A DNA stretch of 64,000 nucleotides from Streptococcus mitis (GTDB lineage Bacteria; Bacillota; Bacilli; Lactobacillales; Streptococcaceae). The stretch is taken from NCBI RefSeq assembly GCF_000722685.1, contig NZ_JPFV01000011.1, positions 310,001 to 374,000 on the forward strand, written 5' to 3'. The notes below the pieces were generated by a model that searched no databases, was not told where the DNA came from, and was given only the letters and a program-made list of their open reading frames with translations. This document shows positions 1 to 10,300 of the stretch, piece after piece. The translations under genes and the position numbers were made by a program. How positions within the stretch are numbered: the first letter of the stretch is position 1; each line of letters opens with the position of its first letter.

Positions 1-277
1 TCAGCAAAGGACGTTCACGTAGGTAAAGGATAAAGGATTCCATATCTTTCTTTGACATATTTTCCAAGACAGATAAAGGAATATTAGACATTTTATCAGC
101 ATTTGAAATACCAGACTCTAAAACCCAGCTGAAAAATCGATCGTATTCCTTGAGGTATTCATACAAGGTTGTAAAACTATAGGGAACAGCCAGCTTAGAT
201 TGGTAGTATTCCAGAACATACCAAGGCATGATTTGTTTTAGTTTGTCGATTCGTTCCAGTAAAATCTCACGTTTCAT
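1..277 (-). CDS. xerS: Tyrosine recombinase XerS, N-terminal part (runs off window)
   Basis: XerS is the single tyrosine recombinase of streptococci and lactococci. It resolves chromosome dimers at difSL with FtsK. Only the first 92 codons are inside the window, starting from the ATG at 277. They read [15 protein letters not shown] and continue through the helical SAM-like core-binding domain to LYLRERPLL. The catalytic domain (R-H-R-Y residues) lies beyond the left edge. The match to the pneumococcal protein as I remember it is nearly residue for residue. Its dif site lies about 50 bases upstream, the arrangement known for this family. Confidence 0.93.
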   Translation of the reverse strand, partial: MKREILLERIDKLKQIMPWYVLEYYQSKLAVPYSFTTLYEYLKEYDRFFSWVLESGISNADKMSNIPLSVLENMSKKDMESFILYLRERPLL

Positions 278-328
278 GTATTTTCTCCATAAATAAGTAT
301 ACTAGTAGTATAGCATAGACTCATTTAT

Positions 329-360
329 TTTTCAAGAAAATTATAGTTTTTCGGAAAGAT
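329..360. other. dif: difSL-type chromosome dimer resolution site
   Basis: On the minus strand two imperfect inverted arms (TCTTTCCGAAAA and TTTTCTTGAAAA) flank a central ACTATAA. This is the approximately 31-bp layout of difSL, the XerS target in streptococci and lactococci. It lies immediately upstream of xerS, where difSL is known to sit. The site marks the replication terminus. Boundaries are good to a base or two. Recombination activity is inferred from family knowledge. Confidence 0.85.
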
Positions 361-546
361 GTTATAGGAGCTTTTAAAGTGATAAAAAAGACTTACTTTA
401 TATTTACTTTATAAATACTACTAGAAATAGGTCATTAGACTAAAAAAACCTGATTTTATGTTGAATAAAAACCAAGTCTTTTTTGTATATATGAATCCAT
501 TAAAAAATTTTTAACGTTTTCCAATTAAAATTAGAAAAAATTATTC

Positions 547-804
547 TTATAATTCAATTTCTCTAAAAAATTTCAATTGCCATTTTTGTGTTGATTGAGC
601 CGTTGTATTTAAATTTGTGCACCAAGGTGGATAAAATCTCATAGACATTTTCCCATTGTTGTCTTTTGTTGATAGAATTTTTCTACTGATAGCCTCTTCA
701 TTTGAAATAATAAAAAGTCCGCTCTTATCATTATCGATAACAACAATAACGAGTTCATCTCCCAAATCTTCATTGGTATTATGTAGAACATCAAGTATTC
801 TCAT
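547..804 (-). CDS. Small hypothetical protein, 85 aa
   Basis: I do not recognise this protein. The ATG at 804 is preceded by an AAGGAGGACC-like Shine-Dalgarno on the minus strand, about 10 bases from the start, which supports a real gene. It is acidic at the N-terminus (MRILDVLHNTNEDLGDE), has a hydrophobic strand LVIVVID and a central GLFIISNEEA, and ends in an aromatic, basic tail. There is no signal peptide, membrane helix or cysteine cluster. It looks like a small soluble alpha/beta protein. It stands alone between xerS/dif and the ClC gene, with AT-rich flanks. It could be a remnant of a larger accessory gene. Confidence 0.55.
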   Translation of the reverse strand: MRILDVLHNTNEDLGDELVIVVIDNDKSGLFIISNEEAISRKILSTKDNNGKMSMRFYPPWCTNLNTTAQSTQKWQLKFFREIEL

Positions 805-875
805 TATGATGTAGGTCCTCCTTGGAATTTTCTTAATTAAATAGTTTACATAACATAAATTATGTAAAAAAACTC

Positions 876-2426
876 CTACAACAACAAATCTTTTACTTTC
901 CCAATTTCACTTTTTGGAATCACTAGATGAATCATATCACCTAGATACATTCTGGTTGAGCCGTTAACTGTTTGGCTCTTGCCATTATGAACTTGTGTTG
1001 TGATGAGGACATTGTGTGGTAGGTTGAGTTCATGAACCTGTTTTCCAGCGATTTTGTCAGATACAGGGATTTCAATAAGTGTGACTTCTCCTTCATCTGT
1101 CGCTTCTTCTGGTAGCATTTTTTCAAGCATGGCCTCATAGACTGGTGCACCCTTGAGCAAATCCATGATAATATAGGCGACCAAGGTTACTAATCCAAGT
1201 GACATGAGGTTGCGAATATCTCCTACCATCTCAGTTACTAGTATCATAGCAGTTAAGGGAGCCTTAGATATTGCTCCAAAATAGCCACTCATTCCTAGAA
1301 TGACAAATATAGGGAATTGCTCCTGACTGACAAGTCCAAGATTGACACAAATAAGGCCAACTAGAGCTCCAAGTAAGGAGCCAAGCGCCAAAATTGGTAG
1401 GAAAATTCCTCCTGGAAGGCCACTTCCATAACTAATCATGCTCCAAACAAAGCGAATCAAAAAATAAACTAATAGAATTTGGAAACTAAAATCTTGCTCA
1501 GTTAGGGAAAGAACCAGCTGATTTCCACCACCAAGGATTTGGGGTAAGAAGATTCCCACTGGTATGATGAGAATAAAGGCAAGAATTGGGTAATAAGCCC
1601 TATCCAAATGGATTTTTTGACCAAGCCAATCATAAACTCGACCAACATTGAGCACAGCTTTCTCATAGAGAAAACCAGATAGTCCAAGAAAAACTCCCAT
1701 AACCAAGTAAATCCAATACTGATCAAGGGTCATGAGTGGGATATTGTCTGGCATATCCAGTACGGGTGTTAGGCCAAATATGAGTAAAGAAACAAAGTTT
1801 GCTACGAGACTAGCTGCGAGAGTAGATACCCAGAAAAAGCGTGAAAAATGGTGATAAACTTCTTCTACCACAAAGAGAAGTCCTGCAATCGGTGCATTAA
1901 AGGCTGCAGCTAGACCAGCGGCAGCTCCACTCGCAATCAGGGAACGCTCCTCTACTGGACTGGATTTGAGCCACTTGGCAATACCTTTTCCACCAACTGC
2001 TCCAAGTTGAATACTTGGTCCTTCACGCCCCAGCATAAGTCCACTTGCAATAGCAAGAATTCCTAGAATATATTTTTTCCAAAGTACGCCCCACCAGTTG
2101 AGGGTCATCAGGCCTTTCAGTTCGGCTTCGACTTGAGGAATTCCTGAGCCTTTGATATCTTTTTCTGACCGTGTTAGTTTAGCACTGAGCCAACAGATGA
2201 GTACATAAAACAAAACTAGTAGAAAAAGATTGCGAACTAGGTGCGCTTGATCTTGATAAAGTCCTTGTATCAGGTGGAAACCTTTTTCAATTAAGAAACG
2301 AAAGGATCCGACGATTATCCCAACGACAAGACCGACAATGATACCTCGTCCAACTTGGGATAATATGGTGCTTGATGCAAAGGTAAATTCTTTCTTGGAA
2401 TTGAGTGTTTCTGACTGTTCCTCCAT
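876..2426 (-). CDS. ClC-family chloride/proton antiporter with C-terminal TrkA-C domain
   Basis: Membrane antiporter of the voltage-gated chloride channel family, about 516 aa. The ClC selectivity motifs occur in order: GSGIP, then GREGP with the gating glutamate, then GGIFLP. The internal proton-path glutamate is present in VVEEVYHHF. Having both glutamates fits a Cl-/H+ exchanger rather than a passive channel. The last 80 or so residues form a soluble TrkA-C/RCK-C-like ligand domain (LIEIPVSDKIAGKQVHELN). I start it at the ATG at 2426, which has AGAAGGA six bases upstream. An upstream in-frame start at 2486 would run into rnhB and is unlikely. The gap after rnhB is 16 bases, so it is probably cotranscribed with rnhB and rbgA. 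The ion and physiological role (acid or halide stress) are inferred. Confidence 0.9.
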   Translation of the reverse strand: MEEQSETLNSKKEFTFASSTILSQVGRGIIVGLVVGIIVGSFRFLIEKGFHLIQGLYQDQAHLVRNLFLLVLFYVLICWLSAKLTRSEKDIKGSGIPQVEAELKGLMTLNWWGVLWKKYILGILAIASGLMLGREGPSIQLGAVGGKGIAKWLKSSPVEERSLIASGAAAGLAAAFNAPIAGLLFVVEEVYHHFSRFFWVSTLAASLVANFVSLLIFGLTPVLDMPDNIPLMTLDQYWIYLVMGVFLGLSGFLYEKAVLNVGRVYDWLGQKIHLDRAYYPILAFILIIPVGIFLPQILGGGNQLVLSLTEQDFSFQILLVYFLIRFVWSMISYGSGLPGGIFLPILALGSLLGALVGLICVNLGLVSQEQFPIFVILGMSGYFGAISKAPLTAMILVTEMVGDIRNLMSLGLVTLVAYIIMDLLKGAPVYEAMLEKMLPEEATDEGEVTLIEIPVSDKIAGKQVHELNLPHNVLITTQVHNGKSQTVNGSTRMYLGDMIHLVIPKSEIGKVKDLLL

Positions 2427-2442
2427 AATCATTCCTTCTAAC

Positions 2443-3222
2443 TTAACTTTCTTTTTTACCTGAAACCAGTGATTTAACGGGTTCAAAGCTGGTTCGGTGA
2501 ATTGGGGTAACTCCTAGTTTTTCGAGTCCTTCTAGGTGTTTAGCTGTTCCATATCCTGCATTAGAAGCAAAATCATAGCCAGGGAACTGCTGATCGTAGT
2601 CATTCATCAATTCATCACGTGTCACCTTGGCTACTATGGAAGCTGCTGCAATTGAAAGGGAATTAGCATCACCTTTGATGATGGAGGTTTGTGAAATCGG
2701 CAAGTCCAACTTCATGGCATCTATCAAAAGGTGCTCAGGTTGAGGACTGAGCTGGGAGATTGCTTCCTTCATAGCTAGTTTGGTTGCTTCATAGATATTG
2801 ACTTGGTCGATGACTTGATTATCCATGATACCAATGCCGATTGACAGGGCTTGGTTTTGAACGGCTTGGAAAATTTCCAGATGTTTCTTTTTAGGAATTT
2901 TCTTGCTGTCGTTGAGACCTTTAATCTTACAATTTTTAGGTAAAATAACGGCTGCAGCGACTACAGGTCCAGCCAGAGGACCACGGCCGACCTCATCAAC
3001 ACCAGCAATTAATGTCAATCCTTGCTTATAAAGTTCTTTTTCGTAGGAAAGCATGGATTCCAAACGAAGATCCTCATCCAATTCAGCTTGAATGGCTTTT
3101 TTACGCTTGCTGATTTCCTTTTGAACTCCAGAGCGATTGTCCTTTTCAAGATCTAAAAAAATAGTGTTATCAAGGTCTTTGACTGTAGCAAGGAGTTCTT
3201 TGATTTCTTTAATCGTCGCCAT
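2443..3222 (-). CDS. rnhB: Ribonuclease HII
   Basis: Cytoplasmic endonuclease that nicks RNA in RNA-DNA hybrids and removes single ribonucleotides from DNA. At 259 aa it has the usual length. The signature [15 protein letters not shown] carries the catalytic Asp and Glu. A second acidic site follows in [10 protein letters not shown], and [17 protein letters not shown] contributes the last Asp. The first 70 residues are a basic helical extension typical of Gram-positive RNase HII. The start overlaps the 3' end of rbgA by 14 bases, indicating translational coupling. This rbgA-rnhB pairing is common in Firmicutes. Confidence 0.97.
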   Translation of the reverse strand: MATIKEIKELLATVKDLDNTIFLDLEKDNRSGVQKEISKRKKAIQAELDEDLRLESMLSYEKELYKQGLTLIAGVDEVGRGPLAGPVVAAAVILPKNCKIKGLNDSKKIPKKKHLEIFQAVQNQALSIGIGIMDNQVIDQVNIYEATKLAMKEAISQLSPQPEHLLIDAMKLDLPISQTSIIKGDANSLSIAAASIVAKVTRDELMNDYDQQFPGYDFASNAGYGTAKHLEGLEKLGVTPIHRTSFEPVKSLVSGKKES

Positions 3223-4060
3223 CTAGGTCTTCCAATGTATCTAAGGTATAGTTACCGAGTTTACCATCACGGACTTCCTTCACGAAGAGACTGTAGAAAC
3301 GGTCATAGTCGTCTCTGAAACCGAGGGCGCGGGTCATGTCCATAATAATAACCGGAGCTTCTTCTTCAATTTTCATTTGTTTGAAGCGTTCAGCCAGCTT
3401 TTCTGGATAATGTTCTTTGAAATAATTGAGACCAAAAATAGTTACCTCATCCATAGGAAGCAACTGGTCTTTAATAGCTCCAGTCAAGGCCAACTTAAGC
3501 GCAACAGTTTCATCCTCAAACTTAGGCCAGAGAATCCCTGGTGTATCCAAGATTTCCAGGTCTTTATTAGTTTTGAGCCATTGTTGTCCCTTGGTCACAC
3601 CTGGTTTGTTTCCGACAACAGCAATTTTCTTGCCAGCCAAACGGTTCATGAGAGTGGATTTACCAGCATTTGGAATCCCGATAATCATGGTACGCAAGGT
3701 TTCAATCTTGATCCCACGTTCTTTTTGGCGAGCAATTTTATCAGCCATGAGTTTTTTGGCCGCATCTGTTACGACTTTTACAGTTACTTGCTCTTTGGAG
3801 TTAATAGCTAGCGTCTGGATTCCTTGTGATTCAAAATATTGACGCCATTCCTTGGTTATTGCTGGATCAGCCAAGTCCGCCTTGTTTAAAATCAAGAGTT
3901 TTGGTTTGTCACCAACAATCTTAGTCAACATAGGATTTTGACTAGATAGAGGTAAGCGTGCATCAACCAAAATCGTCACAAAATCAACAAATTTTAAATT
4001 CTCCTGCACCTGTCGACGCGCTTTAGACATGTGACCAGGAAACCATTGAATAGTTGCCAT
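3209..4060 (-). CDS. rbgA: Ribosome biogenesis GTPase RbgA (YlqF)
   Basis: Essential GTPase for late assembly of the 50S ribosomal subunit. At 283 aa it shows the circularly permuted GTPase order of the YlqF/YawG family: first NKADL (G4), then the P-loop [16 protein letters not shown] (G1), then LDTPGILWP (G3). The N-terminus [17 protein letters not shown] is the family hallmark. The C-terminal helical domain probably contacts 23S rRNA. It is the first gene of the rbgA-rnhB-ClC run, with a Shine-Dalgarno-like AAGGAGATAT before the ATG. Confidence 0.96.
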   Translation of the reverse strand: MATIQWFPGHMSKARRQVQENLKFVDFVTILVDARLPLSSQNPMLTKIVGDKPKLLILNKADLADPAITKEWRQYFESQGIQTLAINSKEQVTVKVVTDAAKKLMADKIARQKERGIKIETLRTMIIGIPNAGKSTLMNRLAGKKIAVVGNKPGVTKGQQWLKTNKDLEILDTPGILWPKFEDETVALKLALTGAIKDQLLPMDEVTIFGLNYFKEHYPEKLAERFKQMKIEEEAPVIIMDMTRALGFRDDYDRFYSLFVKEVRDGKLGNYTLDTLEDLDGDD

Positions 4061-4280
4061 AATATATCTCCTTGGGATTGAAAAATTTTAAAAACGTTTT
4101 CTTTCTTATCCTCTATTCTATCATAAATTAGCCTTTTTTGCATGCTCTTTTGGCTATGAGAAATCTATTAAGCATAATTTTATTTATGTCTTTTACAAAA
4201 CAGTAAACTTTTATAAAGGATATTAGATTTCAAAAACTGTAAACCTTCAACAAAGAGGATTTTCACCGCACCCAATATCA

Positions 4281-4308
4281 AAAAAAGAAGATGACGAATC
4301 ATCTTCTT
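4281..4308 (-). terminator. Rho-independent terminator downstream of the second metalloprotease gene
   Basis: A perfect 10-bp stem, AAGAAGATGA/TCATCTTCTT, with a 4-base loop, is followed on the minus strand by a run of six T. It is the stronger of two terminators after the zmp gene. Confidence 0.8.
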
Positions 4309-4318
4309 AAAAATAAAA

Positions 4319-4350
4319 ATATAGAGCCAGACTGATTCTGAACTCTATAT
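4319..4350 (-). terminator. Second hairpin just after the zmp stop codon
   Basis: ATATAGAG pairs with CTCTATAT around an imperfect inner stem (TTCAG/CTGG). On the minus strand it is followed by TTTTTATTTTT. It lies 25 bases past the stop codon, so the zmp transcript has two terminator-like hairpins in tandem. The rest of the 4061-4374 gap is AT-rich and I see no gene in it. Confidence 0.55.
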
Positions 4351-4374
4351 TATTTCACTTACTCAGCTTTTATA

Positions 4375-7300
4375 TTATTTAAATAATGGATTAAAGAAAC
4401 CGTCTGTGTTCTTAAGAAGAGCTTTGAATACCTTGGATTTAAGAGTAACAGTTTTATCTGTTCCACCTATTTTAAGATCTTCTTCAACTGCTTTATCAAA
4501 CAGGGATTTTAGCTCATCATAATTAGTAATTCGACGACCATCAATTTCAATAGCAGTAAATCCTTTTTCTGCCTTTGATTTAACCTCTTTGAACCATTCT
4601 TTTTTCCACTCTTCAAGATTATTGAATTTATCCTTAGACACTTTCTTGATAATGAAATCATCACCTAATAGCTTGTTGTTCTCTCTATTAGCTTCACCTT
4701 GGTATTTACTAGATACATATCCGATAAATCCATTTTCATAGCCAAAGTAACCCCACATACGGAAGGCATTATGCTTGAATGATAATGAACCTGGGGCACC
4801 TTTACTTGTATTACCACCATAAATACCAGCCATCATTTGAACATTAACATATGCTGAATTAGGCGTAAAGTCCTCTGGTCGGAATATACCATTACCTGGA
4901 TTATTATGTTTGGTCATAAAGTTATTATCAACCAAATCATCGATACTTGCTAATGATTTAGTTTTCTCTCCATCATTTAGGTCACGAACTTTATCCCATT
5001 GGTGTGGAGCGGTTAATTTATTTAAACCATCAACATGTCTATCGACTCTGTCAATTTTCTTGAACCACTTGCTATTGTCACCTTTTAATCGTGGTAATAC
5101 AGCATCAGCCTCAAGATGGTCTAACATCATAAGAGCATCATTATAATTTCTCATGTAACGGTCGATGTCTTCACGAGTTTTCAATTTATCTGGATCATAG
5201 TTATACCACTGATCACCATCATTATTACGATGATAAGCCATGTTAAGACCTAAAGCGCCATATTCACCATTGGTTGTCGATTTATCTGGTGTTTGTAACA
5301 TACCTTGAGCATAAGCTTCAACGTCTGTACCCTGACGATGTCTATGACCACCGAAGTAAAGCATTCTATCGTTCACGTGTGTTGTTTCGTGAGTGAAGGC
5401 TGAAATACCAAACGGACTAATCATATCCGTCACCATAAACAAGACCTTGTCATCATTATTCGGATCATCAAAAATTGATGCCATAGCGCCCATACGCCAA
5501 TCTCTATCATGATGTCGCCATGTTGGACCATATAATTCACGAATTGGAGCTACAGGGTTACCTTTACCGTCAAATCCTCGACGACCTACAGGAGAACCAT
5601 TATAGGTCTGATTATCCCAAACAGGTGTTGGTACCATTTTCTCACTCTTAAGCAATCTATCCCTTACATTAGGTAATGCTAAACGTGACCAGAAGTCTAA
5701 GTATGTTTGTTGTGCATGTGCAACCTTATCAATTTCTTTTTTGAATTCATTTCTAGCTTCTTCTGTATACTTACCATATTTCTCAAATGAACTGTACGCC
5801 ATCGTATTATATGTTGAAATTAAGAACATATGAGCATCTTTGAGCGTTAGAAGTGGTAGAATCATACGTCCATGAACACCATTATCTAAACCATCGAATA
5901 CACGGTGGCGTTTATCTTTCAACTCTGTATTTGTTGTCTTAGGTTCTGAAACATATACATTTTTAGCAGAATGGATAAACCAATCGTTAATATCTTTATC
6001 CTCAGTGAACAAACGCATGTTGTATTCTAGGAAGTTACGAAGACTACCTTTACCAGTATTACTTGCAATGATTTCACGATAAGCATCCTGAGTTCGGTCA
6101 CCCTTTAAGTTCTTCTCGCTAGACCCAATGTTAATCAATCGATCTAACACACTTGGTGTTTTACCGTAGAAGTCAGGTTTAAATATCATAATGTCTTTGA
6201 TACTCATACTGTTGTCAGTATACTTAATGTTATAGTAACGGTTCAAGTAAGATAGAGCCATCATGATTTTCGCTTTGTTGTCATCAACTTTCTTTACAAG
6301 TGCTTTCATAGCAGCTTCGTCACTATTTAATTGATGGTCTTCGTTTTCGACTAAAGCTTTCACAAATTTATCGAGATTAGCTTTAACATCAGCAAAGCTT
6401 TCTTCTAGATACAAATCAGATGGATTTCCAATAATTTTACGAACATCTTGCGAATCGTATGTGACTGAAGCTAACTTCTCTTTCACATCTGTAATTAGTT
6501 TCACACGGTCTTTCTCAACCATATTTGGTGTATAAACAACGTTTTGTCCAGCGATGGTATATTCACGAACTTGTTTCACTTTAGAATCAGTATTCTTAGT
6601 AACATCCATTTCTTCCTTAGTACCATCAGCATAGTGAACCATAATCTTATCAATATCTGATAAGTCAGTTACAAAATGTCCGTCTTTCATACCAGTAACA
6701 GAAAGAACTTCTTTCTTAGCTAAGTTTGAATCTTCTGCAAGTTTGTTACCTTGATTAACAATCCATTCTTTATTGTAGAATGGTTGGAGTTTTTCAATAT
6801 TACGATAAGCTAAATCACGTTCTGTTTTGTAGTCTTGAGTTGTCTTATACTCATCTTCTTTTCTGGTTAAACGATTTAAGCGGTTGACGATAGGTTCGTT
6901 GATTTCGTATTTATCTGCGGATATGCCTGTAGCTTCAATTTTAGATTTTGCCTCTTCTTCAGAAATAGGTTTAATACGATTTTTATCTTTTGAACGCTGG
7001 TAGCTAGAATTCCCATCACTGACACCTACTACAACGTAATTTCGTTTCACATTATTTCCTGTCCAATAGCCATCATCATAATCAATATCACTAGAACCAT
7101 AGAAAATTTCACCATTAGATACCTTCATCATGGAAACTGAATCTTCAACGGAACCGTGATGCTTCATGCTTCCTACAACACCACCATTTTCAATTGGTTT
7201 AGCTACATTAATGGTTCCTTTTGCAACTGATTTCTTAATCGCACCATCACGACTTACAGCACCGTTATCCCCACCGTTTTGTGAACTATAAGCAATTCCC

Positions 7301-10300
7301 GCAGCTTTTGCCTTATCACCGACAAGATTAGCATCCACATATGCTTTTTCTACTAAACCTTTCCAGTTTTCACCAACAATACCGGTCAAGTATTGTCCAC
7401 CATCACCGACAGCAGTTACGTTACCGATAAAGGCCACATTTCTGAGTGTACCTTGGTTATCAATCTTATCAATAAATCCAGATACCCAGTTTCTGCCTAA
7501 TACGTTACCAGTCACTTTGACATCTTCGATTTTAGCGCCACCTTTAATAGTGTCGGCAATCGGTGCAATGCGGTCTGCCCAAGGCATATTGATATTTACA
7601 TTCCCAATATTTACTTTGGTTACTGTACCACCGATAATGTTCCTGAATAGAGGACGCTCCGTGTTGTGGATAGTATAATGTTTTCCCTCTACACTCTTCA
7701 ATGTACCTCTAAAATCACCGTCAACATACCATTTCTTAGGTGTTGGAACACCAGTGGCATTCAAATCTGCACCAATTTTAAATGTACCGTTTTTATCAGC
7801 ATTCATAGCATCTACCAATTCTTTAAAGTTATAATAAACGTTATCAACTTTTGGAACTGGTTTTTCAATATAATGCACATACTTATTACGAACCTTCGTT
7901 GGGTCTGTATGTTGAATCAAATCTTGCGCTTCAGCAGTGATTTTATAAAGTTTTTTACCTTCTTCTGTCACCTCTTCAATAGAGTCAACAGCTAAACGAG
8001 TTACCTTATTATCGCGACTAGTGATTTTTAAGTACATTTTTTTAACATCTTCATCAGATGGTTTTTCAGTCATAAAATCACTAGATGTTTCAGTACCATC
8101 GTCATTTACCTTCACTAAATTAGTAGATGCGATATTTTTAATTTCAACTTTTTTCAACTCTAAACGTAAAGGTTTTTCGTTCAATTTAGAAGTTTCATCA
8201 CCTTCACCTCGATTATAAATCATTGTTGTTGAAATCTTATAATCTTTGAATAAATCCAAACCTTGAACAGCACCTGTCAATTTTTCTTTAGATAAGTCAA
8301 CTCGCTTAACAACAGTATTCCCATCCTTAATCTCAGCTATAATGCTCTTGATTTCAGCATTACCTGTATTTTCAAGAGTGTAATCCAATTTAGCTGAACG
8401 ATCCATCGCATCTTCTGTAACCTTATCCAAAGTCAAAGTTGGTGCAACTTTTGTAGTATATTCAGGTAACTCAGCTTGCACTTCAGGCTCACCTTTGTCT
8501 GTCACAACAGCTTCGGGTAACTCTGATTGAACCTCAGGTTCGCCTTTGTCGGTTACAACTGCTTCTGGCAATACTGGTTGAACCTCAGGTTCCCCTTTTT
8601 CAGTCACAACTGCTTCTGGTAAGACTGGTTGAACTTCTGGTTCCCCTTTTTCAGTCACAACTGCTTCGGGTAACTCTGGTTGAACCTCAGGTTCCCCTTT
8701 TTCAGTCACAACAGCTTCTGGTAATACTGGCTGAACTTCAGGTTCCCCTTTTTCAGTCACAACGGCTTCTGGTAATACTGGCTGAACTTCAGGTTCTCCT
8801 TTTTCAGTCACAACAGCTTCTGGTAAGGCTGGTTGAACTTCTGGTTCCCCTTTTTCAGTCACAACAGCTTCGGGTAAGGCTGGTTGAACCTCAGGTTCCC
8901 CTTTTTCAGTCACAACAGCTTCTGGTAATACTGGCTGAACTTCAGGTTCCCCTTTTTCAGTCACAACGGCTTCTGGTAATACTGGCTGAACTTCAGGTTC
9001 TCCTTTTTCAGTCACAACAGCTTCTGGTAAGGCTGGTTGAACTTCAGGTTCCCCTTTTTCAGTCACAACAGCTTCGGGTAAGGCTGGTTGAACTTCAGGT
9101 TCCCCTTTTTCAGTCACAACGGCTTCTGGTAAGGCTGGTTGAACCTCAGATTCTACCAGATTACCACCAACTGGTGCTGTATATTCTGGCTTCTCAGCTT
9201 TAGGTGCTTCATCTGGTACTGTACCTACAGGTTGAGTGTATTCAGGTTTCTCAGCTTTAGGTGCTTCGTCAGGGACTGTGCCTACAGGTTGAGTGTACTC
9301 TGGTTTCTCTGCCTTAGGCGCTTCGTCAGGGACTGTACCCACAGGCTCAGTGTACTCAGGTTTCTCATCTTTAGGTGCTTCATCTGGAACCATACCTACA
9401 GGAGCTGTGTACTCAGGCTTCTCATCTTTAGGTGCTTCATCAGGTACTGTGCCTATCGGTTCAGTATATTCTGGTTTTTCATGAACTTCAGGCTCAACCA
9501 GATTACCACCAACTGGTGCTGTATATTCTAGCTTCTCTGCCTTAGGAGCCTCATCTGGGACTGTGCCCACTGGTTGAGTGTATTCAGGTTTCTCAGCTTT
9601 AGGTGTTTCGTCAGGTACTGTGCCTACAGGTTTAGTGTATTCAGGTTTCTCAGTTTTAGGCGCTTCGTCAGGAGCCATACCTACAGGTTGAGTGTATTCT
9701 GGCTTCTCAGCTTTAGGTGCTTCATCAGGAGCCATACCTACAGGTTGAGTGTACTCAGGTTTCTCAGCTTTAGGTGCTTCATCAGGAGCCATACCTACAG
9801 GTTGAGTGTATTCTGGTTTTTCAGCTTTAGGCGCTTCGCCAGGTACTGTGCCTACAGGTTTAGTGTATTCAGGTTTCTCAGCTTTATGTTGCATTTCTGA
9901 GATTACATCATCATCAAGAGGTAAGTATCCAATATAACGATATCCAGCAATTTGAACTACACCTTCATTACTTGGTGTTCTCAAAGGATTGCTTATATCG
10001 AGGGCTTGCATACTAGAAAGACTAATTAGTCCGACAGTAGTAACTAAGAACAAACTACTAACTTTTTTCTTTTTATGAACCAACAGAACTAAACTACCAA
10101 TAGCTAATAGACCTAAAGCCGTCAGCACAGAAGTCGATGAACCTGTTGCAGGAAGAGCTTCCTGCTGATAAATAAGAGCATAAGTTGCTTCATTATCAGT
10201 AGGAATTCCTGCTTGAATCTTAGTTTGTTCTTCTTGTGTAAGAGCGCTTTTTTCAACATAATGATAGGTAGAAGCATGAATGATTGACGGTGCAACCAAG

